Positions 33,970 to 47,783 of a stretch of 64,000 nt of DNA are shown piece after piece. Every line of letters starts with the position of its first letter. Position 1 is the stretch's first letter. The position numbers and the translations under genes were made by a program. Under the pieces are notes generated by a model. It saw only the letters and a list, made by a program, of their open reading frames with translations, did not search any database and had not been told where the DNA came from. The DNA is from an uncultured Mycoplasmataceae bacterium (GTDB lineage Bacteria > Bacillota_I > Bacilli_A > Mycoplasmatales > Mycoplasmoidaceae): assembly GCA_900544585.1 (NCBI GenBank), contig UQVX01000001.1, positions 340,063 through 404,062 on the forward strand, read 5' to 3'.

Positions 33970-35109
33970 ATGAAACTTACTATACAAAAAGAAGAGCTAT
34001 TAAAGATATTAAGATTTAGTGAAAAAATAGTTGAAAACAAAAACCCCAATAATCCTATTTTTAGTTGTATAAATTTAATCTTTAGCAAAAACAATGCTAA
34101 ATGTGTTTGTACTAATGGCATAATTTCTGGATGTTATGAAATTGATTTTGATAAAGTTGAAATCGAAGAACCAGGAAAGATTTTAATTAAAAACAAAATT
34201 TTATTAGACCTTGCTAGTAAATTGAAAGAAGATGAAATCCACTTAAATAAAGTAGAAAATTCTGTTTTAATAGTTAAAACAAAGACATTTTCTAGTCAAA
34301 TCAATATTTTAGATGATAGTGAATTTCCAAATTTAAACTTTAGTTATGATAATTTACCTTGCTTAACATTAAATGAACAAGATATTAATGAAATCTTTAA
34401 AAAGAATAGTGGGTGCACATTTAATGATGTAAATCAAACTAAGACAATTAGTGGAATTTATTTCGATAAGACAATTGATTCAAATTATCTAACAACACTA
34501 TCTACTGATAGTTTTAGATTGGCGTATTTGAAATCTATAAATACAAACGATTTTAATGATTCGTTTATTTTAAATAACACAACATTGATAACAATAAGTC
34601 AAATTTTTAAAGGTATAAATCAAGACATCAAGTTCTATGTTGATAAAATAAATCAAAAAATTTATATTCAATGTGGAAAAATAATCATTGTTGACCGTTC
34701 AATTATTGGTGATTATCCGGTTGATATTTTTGTTAAGGCATTTAATATTAACAAAACAACCACAATCAAACTAGATAAACAAGAATTAATTAATGCACTT
34801 GAACTGGGTAAGGTTACTGTTAATTTGGAAAATAATCCAATCATCACATTTAATGTAGAAAATAATAAACTCGAACTAAGCTCATCATCATTTGAAATTG
34901 GATCAACTAAGACAGTTGTACCAACAAGTGAAATTGTAGGTAGTAATATCAAGATTGGGTTTAATATTACTTTTTTACTAACTTTATTAAGAAATATTGA
35001 TTCTAAAACCGTTAATTTAATAATTGAAAGTAGTAACAAACCAATGATTATTGTTGGTGACAATGAAAATTTCAAAGAGTTAATTTTACCTGTGAGATTA
35101 GATAACTAG
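33970..35109 (+). CDS. dnaN: DNA polymerase III beta subunit (sliding clamp)
   Basis: Ring clamp for the replicative polymerase. 379 residues in three similar domains; conserved stretch TDSFRLAYLK near residue 180 and the C-terminal ILPVRL. No UGA codon. Weak Shine-Dalgarno (GAAAGAGAAATTTAA before ATG). Unusually it is about 18 kb from dnaA, but gyrB and gyrA and an S4-domain gene follow, as in the ancestral origin region. Confidence 0.95.
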   Translation: MKLTIQKEELLKILRFSEKIVENKNPNNPIFSCINLIFSKNNAKCVCTNGIISGCYEIDFDKVEIEEPGKILIKNKILLDLASKLKEDEIHLNKVENSVLIVKTKTFSSQINILDDSEFPNLNFSYDNLPCLTLNEQDINEIFKKNSGCTFNDVNQTKTISGIYFDKTIDSNYLTTLSTDSFRLAYLKSINTNDFNDSFILNNTTLITISQIFKGINQDIKFYVDKINQKIYIQCGKIIIVDRSIIGDYPVDIFVKAFNINKTTTIKLDKQELINALELGKVTVNLENNPIITFNVENNKLELSSSSFEIGSTKTVVPTSEIVGSNIKIGFNITFLLTLLRNIDSKTVNLIIESSNKPMIIVGDNENFKELILPVRLDN

Positions 35110-35127
35110 TTAGGTAATCAGTGTAAT

Positions 35128-36114
35128 ATGAATACTTTATCAATTGTCTTATTAGTTATATTAATAATTACTATTATTTCATTTGTCTTTATATATTTTT
35201 TTAAAAATATAAAAAATAAAACTCAAAATAATTTAGATTCAAATAATAATTCAGAAAATCAACAACCGATAATATCTTCAATTCAAACCCAATTAAATCA
35301 AATTGTGAATGATCTAAAAAATATTGAGAATAATTCAGAAAAAATTAATGATGTACAAAATAGAATCACTAGTTTGTCAAATATCTTTTTAAAAAATAAA
35401 CAACGTGGAATCATCGGTGAATTCACATTAGAAACAATTCTTAAAGATGAATTTGGTGAATCATCTTGCTTGAAAAAAGAATTCACATTACCAAGCAAGG
35501 GAAGAATTGATTTTTACATTCAATTGTATGACTCAAAAGGTATTGGAATTGATTCCAAATTCCCTATCGATCATTATCAAAAATTATCAAACATTATTAA
35601 TTATCAACCAAACAATGATAATGATCGTTTAATTTGGAATAAGGAATTAGAAAAAACTGAAAAAGAGTTTTTTGATGCCGTAAAAAAAGAAATTAAAGAT
35701 TTAAATAAAAAATATATTGAAACTAATGATTTAGATGCCGTCATAATGTATATACCTTCAGAGAGTATTTTTATGTTGTTGTGTGAAGATAATCGTAGTT
35801 CAATATTTAATGAATCATTTAAATATAAAGTTTATTTATGTTCTCCATCAACATTAAATATGATGATTCTTTTCCTACACAAAAGTATTAGAGATTTTAA
35901 TTTAAAGAAGAATATTAATTCAATAATAGATGTTATTTATAAAATCAATAGTGAATTTAAGACATGAAATGAAAGATATTCTAATTTAGAAAAAGTAATT
36001 GATAAATTAGTTAATGAAAAAGATCAACTTAATACAACTAGAAACAAAATTAATAAACAAATCTCACATTTAGAATCTAATGTAAATGGAAATCCAGAGT
36101 TACAACAAAATTAA
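35128..36114 (+). CDS. rmuC: RmuC-family protein
   Basis: Predicted nuclease-like protein linked to DNA recombination and inverted-repeat stability. 328 residues: N-terminal membrane anchor (VLLVILIITIISFVFIYFF), coiled coil (about 45-85), then the RmuC domain with GIIGEFTLETILKDEFG, LPSKGRIDFYIQL and GIGIDSKFPIDHY (the Asp/Lys positions typical of the PD-(D/E)XK-like fold), and a C-terminal coiled coil. One UGA-Trp near 35966. Its linkage to dnaN is interesting given the long inverted repeats in this genome. Confidence 0.88.
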
Positions 36115-36181
36115 TGTCTTTTTTGTATAAATTATGCATTAATGTTAATGTTTATAAATTACTGAGAATACTGTTAAATGT

Positions 36182-36187
36182 TATAAT
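36182..36187 (+). promoter_or_regulatory. -10 box of the small structured RNA
   Basis: TGTTATAAT, a perfect -10 hexamer preceded by T-G as in extended -10 promoters, about 12 bases upstream of the first conserved-looking stem. Confidence 0.55.
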
Positions 36188-36193
36188 CTAATT

Positions 36194-36290
36194 GTAAAGG
36201 TAATGATACATTGAAGCTTATGCATGAGCCCAATGTACTCTTGTTAGATAGGTCCTCCTATCCAAGACCATGCGACGGCATGGTTTTTGT
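36194..36290 (+). ncRNA. Small structured RNA of unknown class (about 97 bases)
   Basis: A free-standing transcription unit between rmuC and the S4-domain gene: strong -10 box, then three hairpins. Stem 1 pairs TACATTG (36207) with CAATGTA (36231) and encloses GCTTA-TGCA-TGAGC. Stem 2 is GATAGG-TCCT-CCTATC. Stem 3 is ACCATGC-GACG-GCATGGT followed by TTTTTG, a terminator. It has no open frame. It does not carry the SRP, tmRNA, RNase P, T-box or common riboswitch signatures I know, and it is higher in GC than the flanks. It could be a small RNA or an attenuated leader. Confidence 0.6.
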
Positions 36291-36329
36291 TTTTATTTAC
36301 CTAAAATAACACATGTTAGACAATCAAAC

Positions 36330-36377
36330 ATACCACTATACTAGTAAATTATTTACTATGTTTATAGAGTGGTCTAT
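36330..36377. repeat. Long hairpin upstream of the S4-domain gene
   Basis: ATACCACTATA pairs with TATAGAGTGGTCTAT, and an inner stem TAGTAAAT/ATTTACTA stacks on it. No T-run, so more likely a structural or regulatory element than a terminator. It lies about 50 bases upstream of the S4 gene. Confidence 0.5.
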
Positions 36378-36430
36378 GTATTTTTAATGATATAATTAAT
36401 ATATTTAATATTTATATTAAATATACTTAA

Positions 36431-38622
<2,192 letters not shown>

Positions 38623-38639
38623 GGAAGGAGAGTATTGTT

Positions 38640-41138
38640 ATGAAAAAATCATCTAAAGGCCGTTTAAGTAGTGAAGAAATTCGTGAACAATTATCACATT
38701 CAACAGTTCATAATTTACCAATTACCAAAGAATTGGAAAAATCATTTATGGACTATGCAATGTCAGTGATTGTATCACGGGCATTACCAGATGTAAGAGA
38801 TGGACTAAAACCTGTTCACCGTCGGATTTTATTTGCTGCGTATGGATTATCAATGTTTAATGATAAGCCATATAAAAAATCTGCCCGTCTAGTTGGGGAA
38901 GTAATTGGTAAGTATCACCCTCATGGTGATTCCGCTGTGTATGAAGCGATGGTTAGAATGGCCCAAAATTTTAGCATGAGATATATGCTAATTGATGGCC
39001 ATGGTAACTTTGGTTCGATTGATGGTGATTCACCAGCTGCAATGCGTTATACAGAAGCAAGATTATCTAAAATTAGTGGTGATATGCTTGATAGTATCGA
39101 CAAAGATACTGTTGATTTTGTTGATAATTATGATGGTTCAGAACAAGAACCTACAACATTACCAGCATCATTTCCTAACTTATTAGTTAATGGAGCAAAT
39201 GGTATTGCTGTTGGGATGACAACATTAATGCCAACTCATAATCTCATTGAAGTTTGTAATGCCATTAAAGCCTACATTAATAATAATGAAATTACAGTTG
39301 ATGAATTAATGCAACAACATATTAAAGGGCCTGATTTTCCAACCCAAGCCCAAATTATTGGCACCAACGGGATTAAACAATATTTTGAGACTGGCCAAGG
39401 TAAATTTACTATTAGATCTAAACATGAAGTTGAAGAAATTAATAATGGTAAAACCAATTTAATTATTACAGAGATCCCTTACGCTGTTAATAAAAAGAGA
39501 TTAATTGATCAAATTGTTGAATTAGTTAAAAGAGAAGAACTTAAGGACATTACTGACTTGAGGGATGAATCTAGTCGTGATGGGATTAGAATTGTTATTG
39601 AATTAAAAAGAGATGTCATTCCAGAAATTATTTTTAACAAGTTATGTCGTTCAACTAGTTTACAAGTAAATTTTTCAGTTAATAATTTAGCTTTAGTTAA
39701 TGGTAAGCCACAAATATTAAGCTTAAAAGATATGATTGCTTTATATTTGAGCCACCAACATAATGTGATCACTAGAAAAGCAAAATTTGAATTAACCAAA
39801 GCTGAAGAAAAGGCTCATATCTTACAAGGTTTATTGAAAGCAATTGCTGATATTGATTTAACAATAAAAATCATCCGTAATTCAATAGATACTGAAGAAT
39901 CAATTCAAAAATTAATGGATGCTTTTAATATTGATGAAATCCAAAGTAAAGCTATTTTGGATATGCGTTTGAAAGCCTTATCTAATTTAGAACACCAAAA
40001 ATTACAAGATGATTTAAATAATTTATCTAAATTGATTGAAGAATTAAAAGTAATTATTAATTCTGATGTCAGACGTAATGAAATCATCTGTGAAAAATTA
40101 GATTATTTTATCACTACATATGGTGATGAAAGACAAACAGAAATTATCAAGGGTGTATCTAATATTGATGATGAAGATTTAATTCCTCAAGAAGACATTG
40201 TTATAACCATGTCTAACAATGGATGATTCAAAAGAGTACCAATTGATGCATATAGAGTGCAAAATCGTGGGGGTACTGGTGTTTTAGCTGCTAAAACACA
40301 TGAAGACGATGAAATCCAAAAAATTATTATTTCTAACACTCATGCTGATTTACTGTTTTTTAGTAATTTTGGTAAGGTTTATCGAATTAGAGGTCATGAA
40401 GTGCCAATTGGGCAAAGACAATCCAAAGGTGTACCAGCTAACAATTTTTTAGATTTAGAAAAAAATGAAAAGATTGTCAACTTAATAACTATTAATGATT
40501 ACAATGACAAGTATTTATTGTTTGTAACTAAGCAAGGTCTTATTAAAAGGACAAAACTTAGTGAATTTGTTTTGATTAGAAGCAATGGGAAACTAGCAGT
40601 TAATTTAAGAGAAAACGATGAATTATTTGCCATTCATGTTACTAGTGGCAACGATGAAATTTTCATTGGCTCTAATAAAGCTAACTTAGCTAGATTTGAA
40701 GAAAAAACCTTTAGACCATTAGGTAGAACTGCCCAAGGTGTTATAGGTATTAAATTAGACAAAAACGAATATGTCATTGGGACTGGAGTGTCATCTGAAG
40801 GTAGTTATGTGTTGTCGATTGGGGAAAAAGGTGTTGGTAAGTTAACCAATAAAGATGAATACCGTTTAACTAAACGGGGTGCAAAGGGTACTAGAACACT
40901 TAAGATAACAGATAAGACTGGTGATGTAGTAAGTGTAAAATTAGTGAATAAAGAAGACCAAGTTTTATTAATTGCTAACACTGGGAATTTAATTAGAATG
41001 CAAGTTAAGCAAATTAGTGAAACTGGGCGTTCAACATCAGGTGTGAAACTAATGGACTTAGATAAAAAAGAAAAAGTGCAACATGTGGCAGCATTTAAAA
41101 TTGCAGACACATTCGAGGAACAAGATGTTCAACAATAA
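38640..41138 (+). CDS. gyrA: DNA gyrase subunit A
   Basis: DNA cleavage/religation subunit. 832 residues. The active-site Tyr is in [16 protein letters not shown]-facing N-terminal [21 protein letters not shown]-terminal beta-pinwheel with QNRGGTG, matching the GyrA box (QRRGGRG) and separating it from ParC. AAGGAAGGAG ribosome-binding site. One UGA-Trp at 40224-40226. Confidence 0.97.
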
Positions 41139-41661
41139 TATCCCTTTAAAACAAGATGTGCAAAATGAAGTTTTAACAGTTATTAATAATTGGTTAAAGA
41201 ACGCTGATTTTAAAGGCAAGGTAGTGTTTCGTAGTTGGATTGATGAACGCAGTGCAGTCATTAAATATGAAAATCAACCCTACACAATTAAATGTGATTT
41301 AGCTGTGTTTTTAAATATTGATGAAAAGATATATCGCATTTTTATCACATTTAAAATCAACAATTTTAAGTATGAGTTAAATGCTCAAAAAAAAGCCCTC
41401 CTTATCCAAAGAAAAAATGGCTTAGTATCATATGATGATGATGGTAAAAAAGCCTTTAAAATCACTAGAAAAGATAAAAATGCTATTGTTATTTTCATTG
41501 CTAACGACATTTCTAGTGAACAAACTAATAGTTGAAAATCTCGGGTGCTATGTTGTTATGCTGACAACATCATATCAACAATCAAACACCAATTAGCTGA
41601 TATTAAACAACAGAATAATGTTTTAAAGAAAACTAAAATTCAGAGTATTTTAAAAGAATAA
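41125..41661 (+). CDS. Unknown 178-residue protein after gyrA
   Basis: Not recognised. ATG at 41125 lies inside the gyrA end (14-base overlap) with GAGGAA six bases upstream, so coupled translation is likely. Basic, with FKGKVVFRSWIDERSAVIKY and a Lys-rich C-terminal half; no membrane segment. One UGA-Trp. May be DNA-associated by context only. Confidence 0.75.
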
Positions 41662-41719
41662 GATTTTTAAAAAGTGTTATCATTGTATTAACAACTATTT
41701 GTTGTGTGATAGTACAAAT

Positions 41720-42232
41720 ATGACAAATAAAATAAAAAATGATTTATATTTCTTGGAAGATAATCTAAAAAAGCTAAGAATTCAAAGAATACAAACTTGA
41801 ATGTTAGACCTTTTTAGGATGTCTCTTGGAGCAGTATTGATCATTTTTTTGTTTGTTGTGGCATTGTTCAACAATTCATATTATTTAAAAACCCCAGTTG
41901 CCTTTCAATACTATTACATTGTCCTACTTGGAATAGGCATGTGTTTGAGTGTTGGTACTTTTTTATACTTTATGGCTAAAAAGACAACCATTAAACTAAA
42001 TATTCAAGATGCTCAAATTAGCAAGTTAGAAAAAATTACTAACTATGTAAAAAAACAACAAAGTAATCAACAAACCAAGTCATTCTCTTTAAAGAGAGTG
42101 AGTTTGTCCTTTTTAGAACAAATTGCAATTCTTGAACCCAATTGTATACAACTTGTTGAGGCGCACAACATTAAACAAGAATTTAATAGTGATGTTGAAT
42201 TAGTTTATTATTCTAATATAAGACCTAAATAA
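41720..42232 (+). CDS. Unknown two-helix membrane protein (170 residues)
   Basis: Not recognised. A charged N-terminal helix of about 35 residues (with one UGA-Trp), two membrane segments (LGAVLIIFLFVVALFN and YYIVLLGIGMCLSVGTFLYF), then a Lys/Gln-rich cytosolic tail with coiled-coil tendency. No Shine-Dalgarno near the ATG. Ends in a hairpin. Confidence 0.75.
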
Positions 42233-42249
42233 ACCCTGGTCCTTATATT
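42215..42249 (+). terminator. Hairpin over the stop of the membrane-protein gene
   Basis: AATATAAGACC pairs with GGTCCTTATATT (one bulge), with the stop codon in the loop side. No T-run follows on the plus strand (A-run instead), so it may protect the 3' end or act weakly. Confidence 0.45.
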
Positions 42250-42477
42250 AAAAAACTATTTCAACTGTATATACACTAAGACATATTATTTATTCTTTTT
42301 ATATAAGTCTAGTGATAAACACAATTAGCGTTTGCGCCCATAATTTGAGAAATTGGTAATTATATTTATAAAAAGTTAAAAGAGCAAAAAAAGCAAACAC
42401 TAATCATGATGATACACAAAGTAGTTTTTTAATACCAATGTAAGTGGATTGATATTTTGAATGATTGGGAACACATT

Positions 42478-45400
42478 ATGAAAAAAGCACTAAAATTTTT
42501 ATTGGCTATTAGTTCATTGGCATTATGCACAGCTGGGGTTTCACCTCTTATTGTGTCTTGTGCCAGTACTAACTCTAAAAATGATTTTGACTATGATGCA
42601 AACAACCAACAATTAGAAATTAATAAGTCTGAATTGGTGTTTCCAAGTGCCAACAATAACTTATTTATTGCATATAACAATTTACTAGAAACCACTAAAG
42701 CCAAATCTAGTGCTATAATCAATGAAAAATTGACTTCTATTTATTCACAATGATTAAATTCATTAGGAATGCAATTCAGTGAGATTCAATTTGATTTGAC
42801 TAATATTACTATCGATGGATTCTCAATATCCATTCCTACAACTATCAAAGACTTGAAAGTTATTAACTCTGATAACTCTCAAAATACTCCAACTATTAAC
42901 TGTAATAAAACTAAGATTAATTTTGCATCAATTAGTCTCAACAAGATTAATGATTTAATTGCAAACAATACTTATAATGCTCCTGCAACCCAATTATTTC
43001 CTGGTTACAGCTTAGAAGATATTCAAAAATTACCTGAACAAAAATTGTTAGAAAAAATACCTTCATTACCAAATAGCACTACTATTTTTAAAGGAGGAGA
43101 AAATTTTCCTTTACCAACTTATTCAATTATTCAAACTAATGATGGTAGCAAAGCACTAAGAGTTTTGATTTTTACTCCCAATAAATCTGGTGGGTTAGGC
43201 CAAATTTTGGTTACACAATCTAATTTAGATATTGTGCCAATTCAACCTAATCAAGAAGTCAAAAATGCCTTAGGTGATGATGTGCAAAATAATTGACAAG
43301 AAGTTGTCAACAAGTACATGACCCCCATTCCTGAGCAAACTTTAACAAGTATTAGCGGTACAAGCAATGCTAATGTTGTTACATCATATGAAGCTGCACA
43401 GAATTCAAGCTTGGTTACTCAAAAAATTGCTAGCTACACCAAAGATATAACAACATTCAAGACTAACTTAGAAACTGATTTAGATTTTTTTCTAAAAAAT
43501 TACTTAACTTCTTTATCCACTGCTTGAGAACAACCTGGATTGATTACAAGTGGTATTTTCACTAGTAATAATTTAACAATTGATGAAAATAATAAATTGC
43601 TAACTGGTAGTATTGCAATAATGCTCAACAACTCTACCACAGGAACTAAAAAAATAGCATTACCAATTACAAATCAAGAGATTCTTGTCAATGGCAATTC
43701 CACACTTACGATTTTAATTGGGTTTAATAAGTCGAGTTTATCACCTTGCTTAGTAACTCAGGATGCAACAAAAAATACTGCATACTTAACAACTGCCTTT
43801 AGTAATGTTAGTTTAAATGTTTACCAAAGTCCAATTAATAATTCATCGGAAATGAAAACTAGGGATAGTTCTAATGCATTAACCCCAATAGTAAGCACTA
43901 ACTTTCCAACTTCAGTTAATGTTTTCCCTTATTCATATGCTATGAAGACATTAGTTACTAATGTTGGTTTTGGTAATAATCTCATTAGCAGTACATCACT
44001 AATAAATGAATCATTAAAAAAATTAAAGGTTGATGATTTGAAAAATTTACAACTAAATCAAATTAATACAACTTATCAAAATGTCTTGGTAGGTGTTAAG
44101 GCTGCTCAAAATCTTTTATTAAAAATTGCGGAAAACCCAACCTTATTTAATTTTTTACAAGACATTAATCAGGATTTGTATAGTATCTTCTATTTACTAA
44201 CTAACGATGCTAATTTATCTAGTATTGTTTCAGATTTATTTTCAACTAAAAAAGTATCTGAATATCTTTATACTAATTTAAGTAAGATTACTGCTTTAAT
44301 AAAGAAACTTGTTAATACTTATCCCCAATTGTCAACTGTTTTAAACATGTTAGAAACAATTGGTAATACTAATCAAACTCTAGCCCAAATGCAAGAATGG
44401 GTTAAGAGTATTGAATCATTGTACCCAACATTAGAAAAATTGCTAGGTGCTAATATTCAGTGAATCATGCCATTATTGAAAACAATTATGACTTCATTAA
44501 GCAAGGATGACCCAAGCATTATTAGCTTGATTTTCAATAATATTGATCCTATTTTTCAATTCTTATTATCAACTGACAACGCTAGCAATCTAGATGATAA
44601 GGTGGTCCAAATTATTGGTATTTTCCATACATACCTAAAATCACTAGCTGAATTCTCAGCTAAACAAATTAATGTTAGCAAAGACCCAAATAAATATAAA
44701 AATATTAAAGTTTTAGATATTTTAGTTTATGAGCTTACAACTCCTAATAAAGACTCGACATTATTAAAGAGTATTGCAATGGTCTTGAAAATTCTCCAAC
44801 CTAGTTCACCGATAGCGCAAATTTTAGACAAAATTAATGCAATGATTGGTGAAATTAAAATTCCTAGTGAACTAAAGGATTACAGTGAAGCTGAGTGGCA
44901 AAATACAAAAAATTTGCTAGGTGTATGAACATACAAAGTCAAGACAACTACAATTAAAACAACATCTTTAACTGCTCAGTTAAAAAAGATTATTCAATCA
45001 TTGGTTAATGTTACAGTTGGAGCTAAATCATCTGATTTATATACTTCATTATCTAACAATGTTCAAACCACAATAGTGAAGAATGATTTTTCATATTATT
45101 CATCAAGTGCCACAGTAACACAAAACTTAAGTGTCAAGATGAACTTTAAAGAAACTGTTAAATTTGATTTAATGCCATTGCTAGTTTTATTAGACAATGT
45201 GACTGGTGAAGTTAGCTTATCATCGCCCAAGGTAACTAGCAAACCGACTATCCCTGAGGGCTTCACTAAAGTGTCGCCAGGAGCAATAAAAGTATCACTT
45301 CCTCTTCCCCTTCCTCTTTCATTAGGTGTTAGTTTAGCTACTACATTACCAACAGACATTGTGATTATGCCTGATAATTATCTACAATTGAGTTACACGA

Positions 45401-46194
45401 CAAATAATGCTAAATTAAGACCAAATGTTAATAAAAATACAGGAATGATTAATTGAGCTTATCAATTAACAGAACAAATTGCAATTGCATATGAAAATGA
45501 AAGCCCAAAGGATCCATTGTATACAAAAGGTATTTTGATAGCATCAAACACCAAATATACTGGTCCATCTACCACATCTAGTTACTATGGTTCAAAATAT
45601 AGTAACTCAGACCAAACTAAATTTTTATGTTTAACAACTATTCCTATATTAGGAGAAGTTTACCTAACAGACTTGATTGGTTTTAATGGTGGCTTAACAA
45701 ATTATGTCATTGCATCAACTAGTTTAACTAATGGTACAGTTATTCCTAACTACAATAGTGCAATTTATTCAGTAGGTGCAACAGTCGAACAATTAAAATC
45801 AAACACAGATTTCACAACATATTTAGCTGACTTAATAAACAATTATGGTAAATGAATTAAGGGCGCCCTATCCAAAAAGCCTGAATTTAGTTTAAGAGAT
45901 GGCAATGGTTTAAGCACTAAAATTAAAGAGTACTTCAATTTTGGTAGTGACTTTAGCACTAATAAATATGTTTCATATGAATATGGTTTTAGTGCTAGTC
46001 AGTACAAGTTACTAAATGATAAGTATACATATACTTTTAACTTAATTTTTAGTGTCCCAGTGCTTTATAAGCCTTATGGCTCAACTACAAGTTCCTTAGT
46101 AACAAATTTAACTTTCACAGTTACTTCTAATCAAGCACCAAAACCTACAGCACCATCACAACCAGCCAAACCCACTAATAATTTAAATAATTAA
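42478..46194 (+). CDS. Large surface lipoprotein (1238 residues)
   Basis: Signal peptide MKKALKFLLAISSLALCTAG followed by lipobox IVSC (Cys at about residue 28). The ATG at 42478 is preferred to one 21 bases upstream because it gives a standard signal peptide and has GGGAA upstream. The mature protein is rich in Asn, Thr, Ser and Leu, with helical blocks (around residues 510-800) flanked by beta-rich parts, and a Pro/Ala/Lys-rich tail (APKPTAPSQPAKPTNN). Seven in-frame TGA segments join into one frame. No named family recognised; probable surface antigen or adhesion-related lipoprotein by class only. Confidence 0.88.
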
Positions 46195-46197
46195 AAG

Positions 46198-46866
46198 TTA
46201 ATCATTTAAATCATAATCAATAACACTAACATCTTCAGGCACAGTGATTTTGGTATTACCAACTTCACCTAAAACTAGAAGGTGTTTTATTTTTGATTGT
46301 CTTGACAACACCAAGCTGAATTCATCATTAAAAATTTCATTTGATGATTGAGCATCACCAAATGCATTAATTAGGACAGAAACTTTAAATCCCTGAGGGG
46401 TTTGCACCCTTTTAATATTATTACGTTCTAAATATTGAATTTGGTTGTTGTTAATATCTATAACACTATCCACAATATCAACAATTGGGCAAACTGCATC
46501 ATAACCATCCTTTAATTTAGATTTAACTATTTCAATTAAATTCTGTGTGACATATGGTCGACATGCATCATGAATTAAAACATATTCATTTTTAGCGCAA
46601 TATTGCAGACCAATTTTAACGGTCTCATGTCTAGAAGTGGTCGCCACTCCAATAACTAGAATTTTATTTTGCAAGCAATATAAATTTTTATAAAAGTCAT
46701 ATTTACTTTTATTCACAAGCAAAATAATTTTTTTACATTCATTATCATCTAAAAAATTACTCACTGTGTGATGAATCAAATATTGGTTATTGATTTTAAA
46801 TGTAAGTTTATCTTTTTGGAAACGAGATGATGAACCAGCTCCAGGGATTATGACTGCATATTGCAT
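46198..46866 (-). CDS. ispD: IspD, MEP cytidylyltransferase
   Basis: Third step of the MEP isoprenoid pathway: CTP plus MEP to CDP-ME. 222 residues. Nucleotide loop IPGAGSSSRFQKDK at the N-terminus (usual AAGxGxRMG), VLIHDACRPYV and the C-terminal RVQTPQGF, all diagnostic. No UGA codon. Its stop is three bases from the convergent lipoprotein stop with no terminator between. Confidence 0.94.
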   Translation of the reverse strand: MQYAVIIPGAGSSSRFQKDKLTFKINNQYLIHHTVSNFLDDNECKKIILLVNKSKYDFYKNLYCLQNKILVIGVATTSRHETVKIGLQYCAKNEYVLIHDACRPYVTQNLIEIVKSKLKDGYDAVCPIVDIVDSVIDINNNQIQYLERNNIKRVQTPQGFKVSVLINAFGDAQSSNEIFNDEFSLVLSRQSKIKHLLVLGEVGNTKITVPEDVSVIDYDLND

Positions 46867-47783
46867 TACAAAATATCAACTTTCTTTTTTGATGCTTCTT
46901 TTTTTAAAATACTAGTTCATGCTCCCGGCAAAACTTCTGCTATATGTTCTTTATTTAAAATGATCATAATTAATTGCTCAACATTAATTTGAATATGTAA
47001 ATAAGGCAGTTTATCTTCATGTGAAATTGCAAATTGCATTAAGTTAATGATTGAATCAGATGGCTGATGCAAATACAATAATTGGGCATTATTTATTTCA
47101 TCATCACATTTTGAATATCCACTTAGATACTTACTTTGATTATTGCCAATATTAGTCAATAACACAAATTTATATTCAACAATTTTTTGTTGAATATAAT
47201 CATCTAATTTTAATGTTTGACTAATTTTAGCAAAATTATTTAAAGATTTGATTTTGTAAGTTTTGTTTAAAAATTCATCATTAATTTTTAATGATCGATC
47301 AATCAATGAATATTCATTAATTAATTTATCAATAATACTTTTAATTGATTTATAAGTATTATCAACTAATTCATTAAAGTTCTTTTTTTCTATTTCACTA
47401 ATTTTAATTCTAATATCAATAACATTGTTGTAGATGAATTGCACGTTGTTAATTTGATTATCACGATGATATATTACATATTTAGTAATTAATCCTAAAA
47501 CTACATATTGGTGATTATTTAATTCATTTCAGATTCTATTCAAATACTTACAAGGGTATTTAATGATCTGGAAAACTTCCTTACATTCTTTGTTGTCAAA
47601 ATTTATTGCTCTTTCATTAAGGTTAGTTTGAAATTTACAAATTTTTGGTGTTTCAAGGTAAAAAAGATTAAATTTATCTCTTAGTTCATTTAATAGTTTG
47701 TTGTTAAATCAACTAATAAATTTCAATGTAGTGACAAAAGAATTACTAGATTGATAACTACTAGTAAAATAGTTTTTTTTCAT
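46866..47783 (-). CDS. Divergent AsnA-like protein (asparagine synthetase A fold)
   Basis: 305 residues. Resembles AsnA throughout in order of motifs: an N-terminal FNLFYLETPKICKFQTNLNE, then VVLGLITKYVIY and FIYNNVIDIRI, and a C-terminal QLIMIILNKEHIAEVLPGAW that aligns with the AsnA ending RLTMLLLQLPHIGQVQAGVW. The AsnA glycine-rich/Arg catalytic segment GGGIGQSR is replaced by LPYLHIQINVEQ, so ammonia-ligase activity is doubtful. Two UGA-Trp. Lies between ispD and lysS with TAATG overlaps at both ends. Confidence 0.5.
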
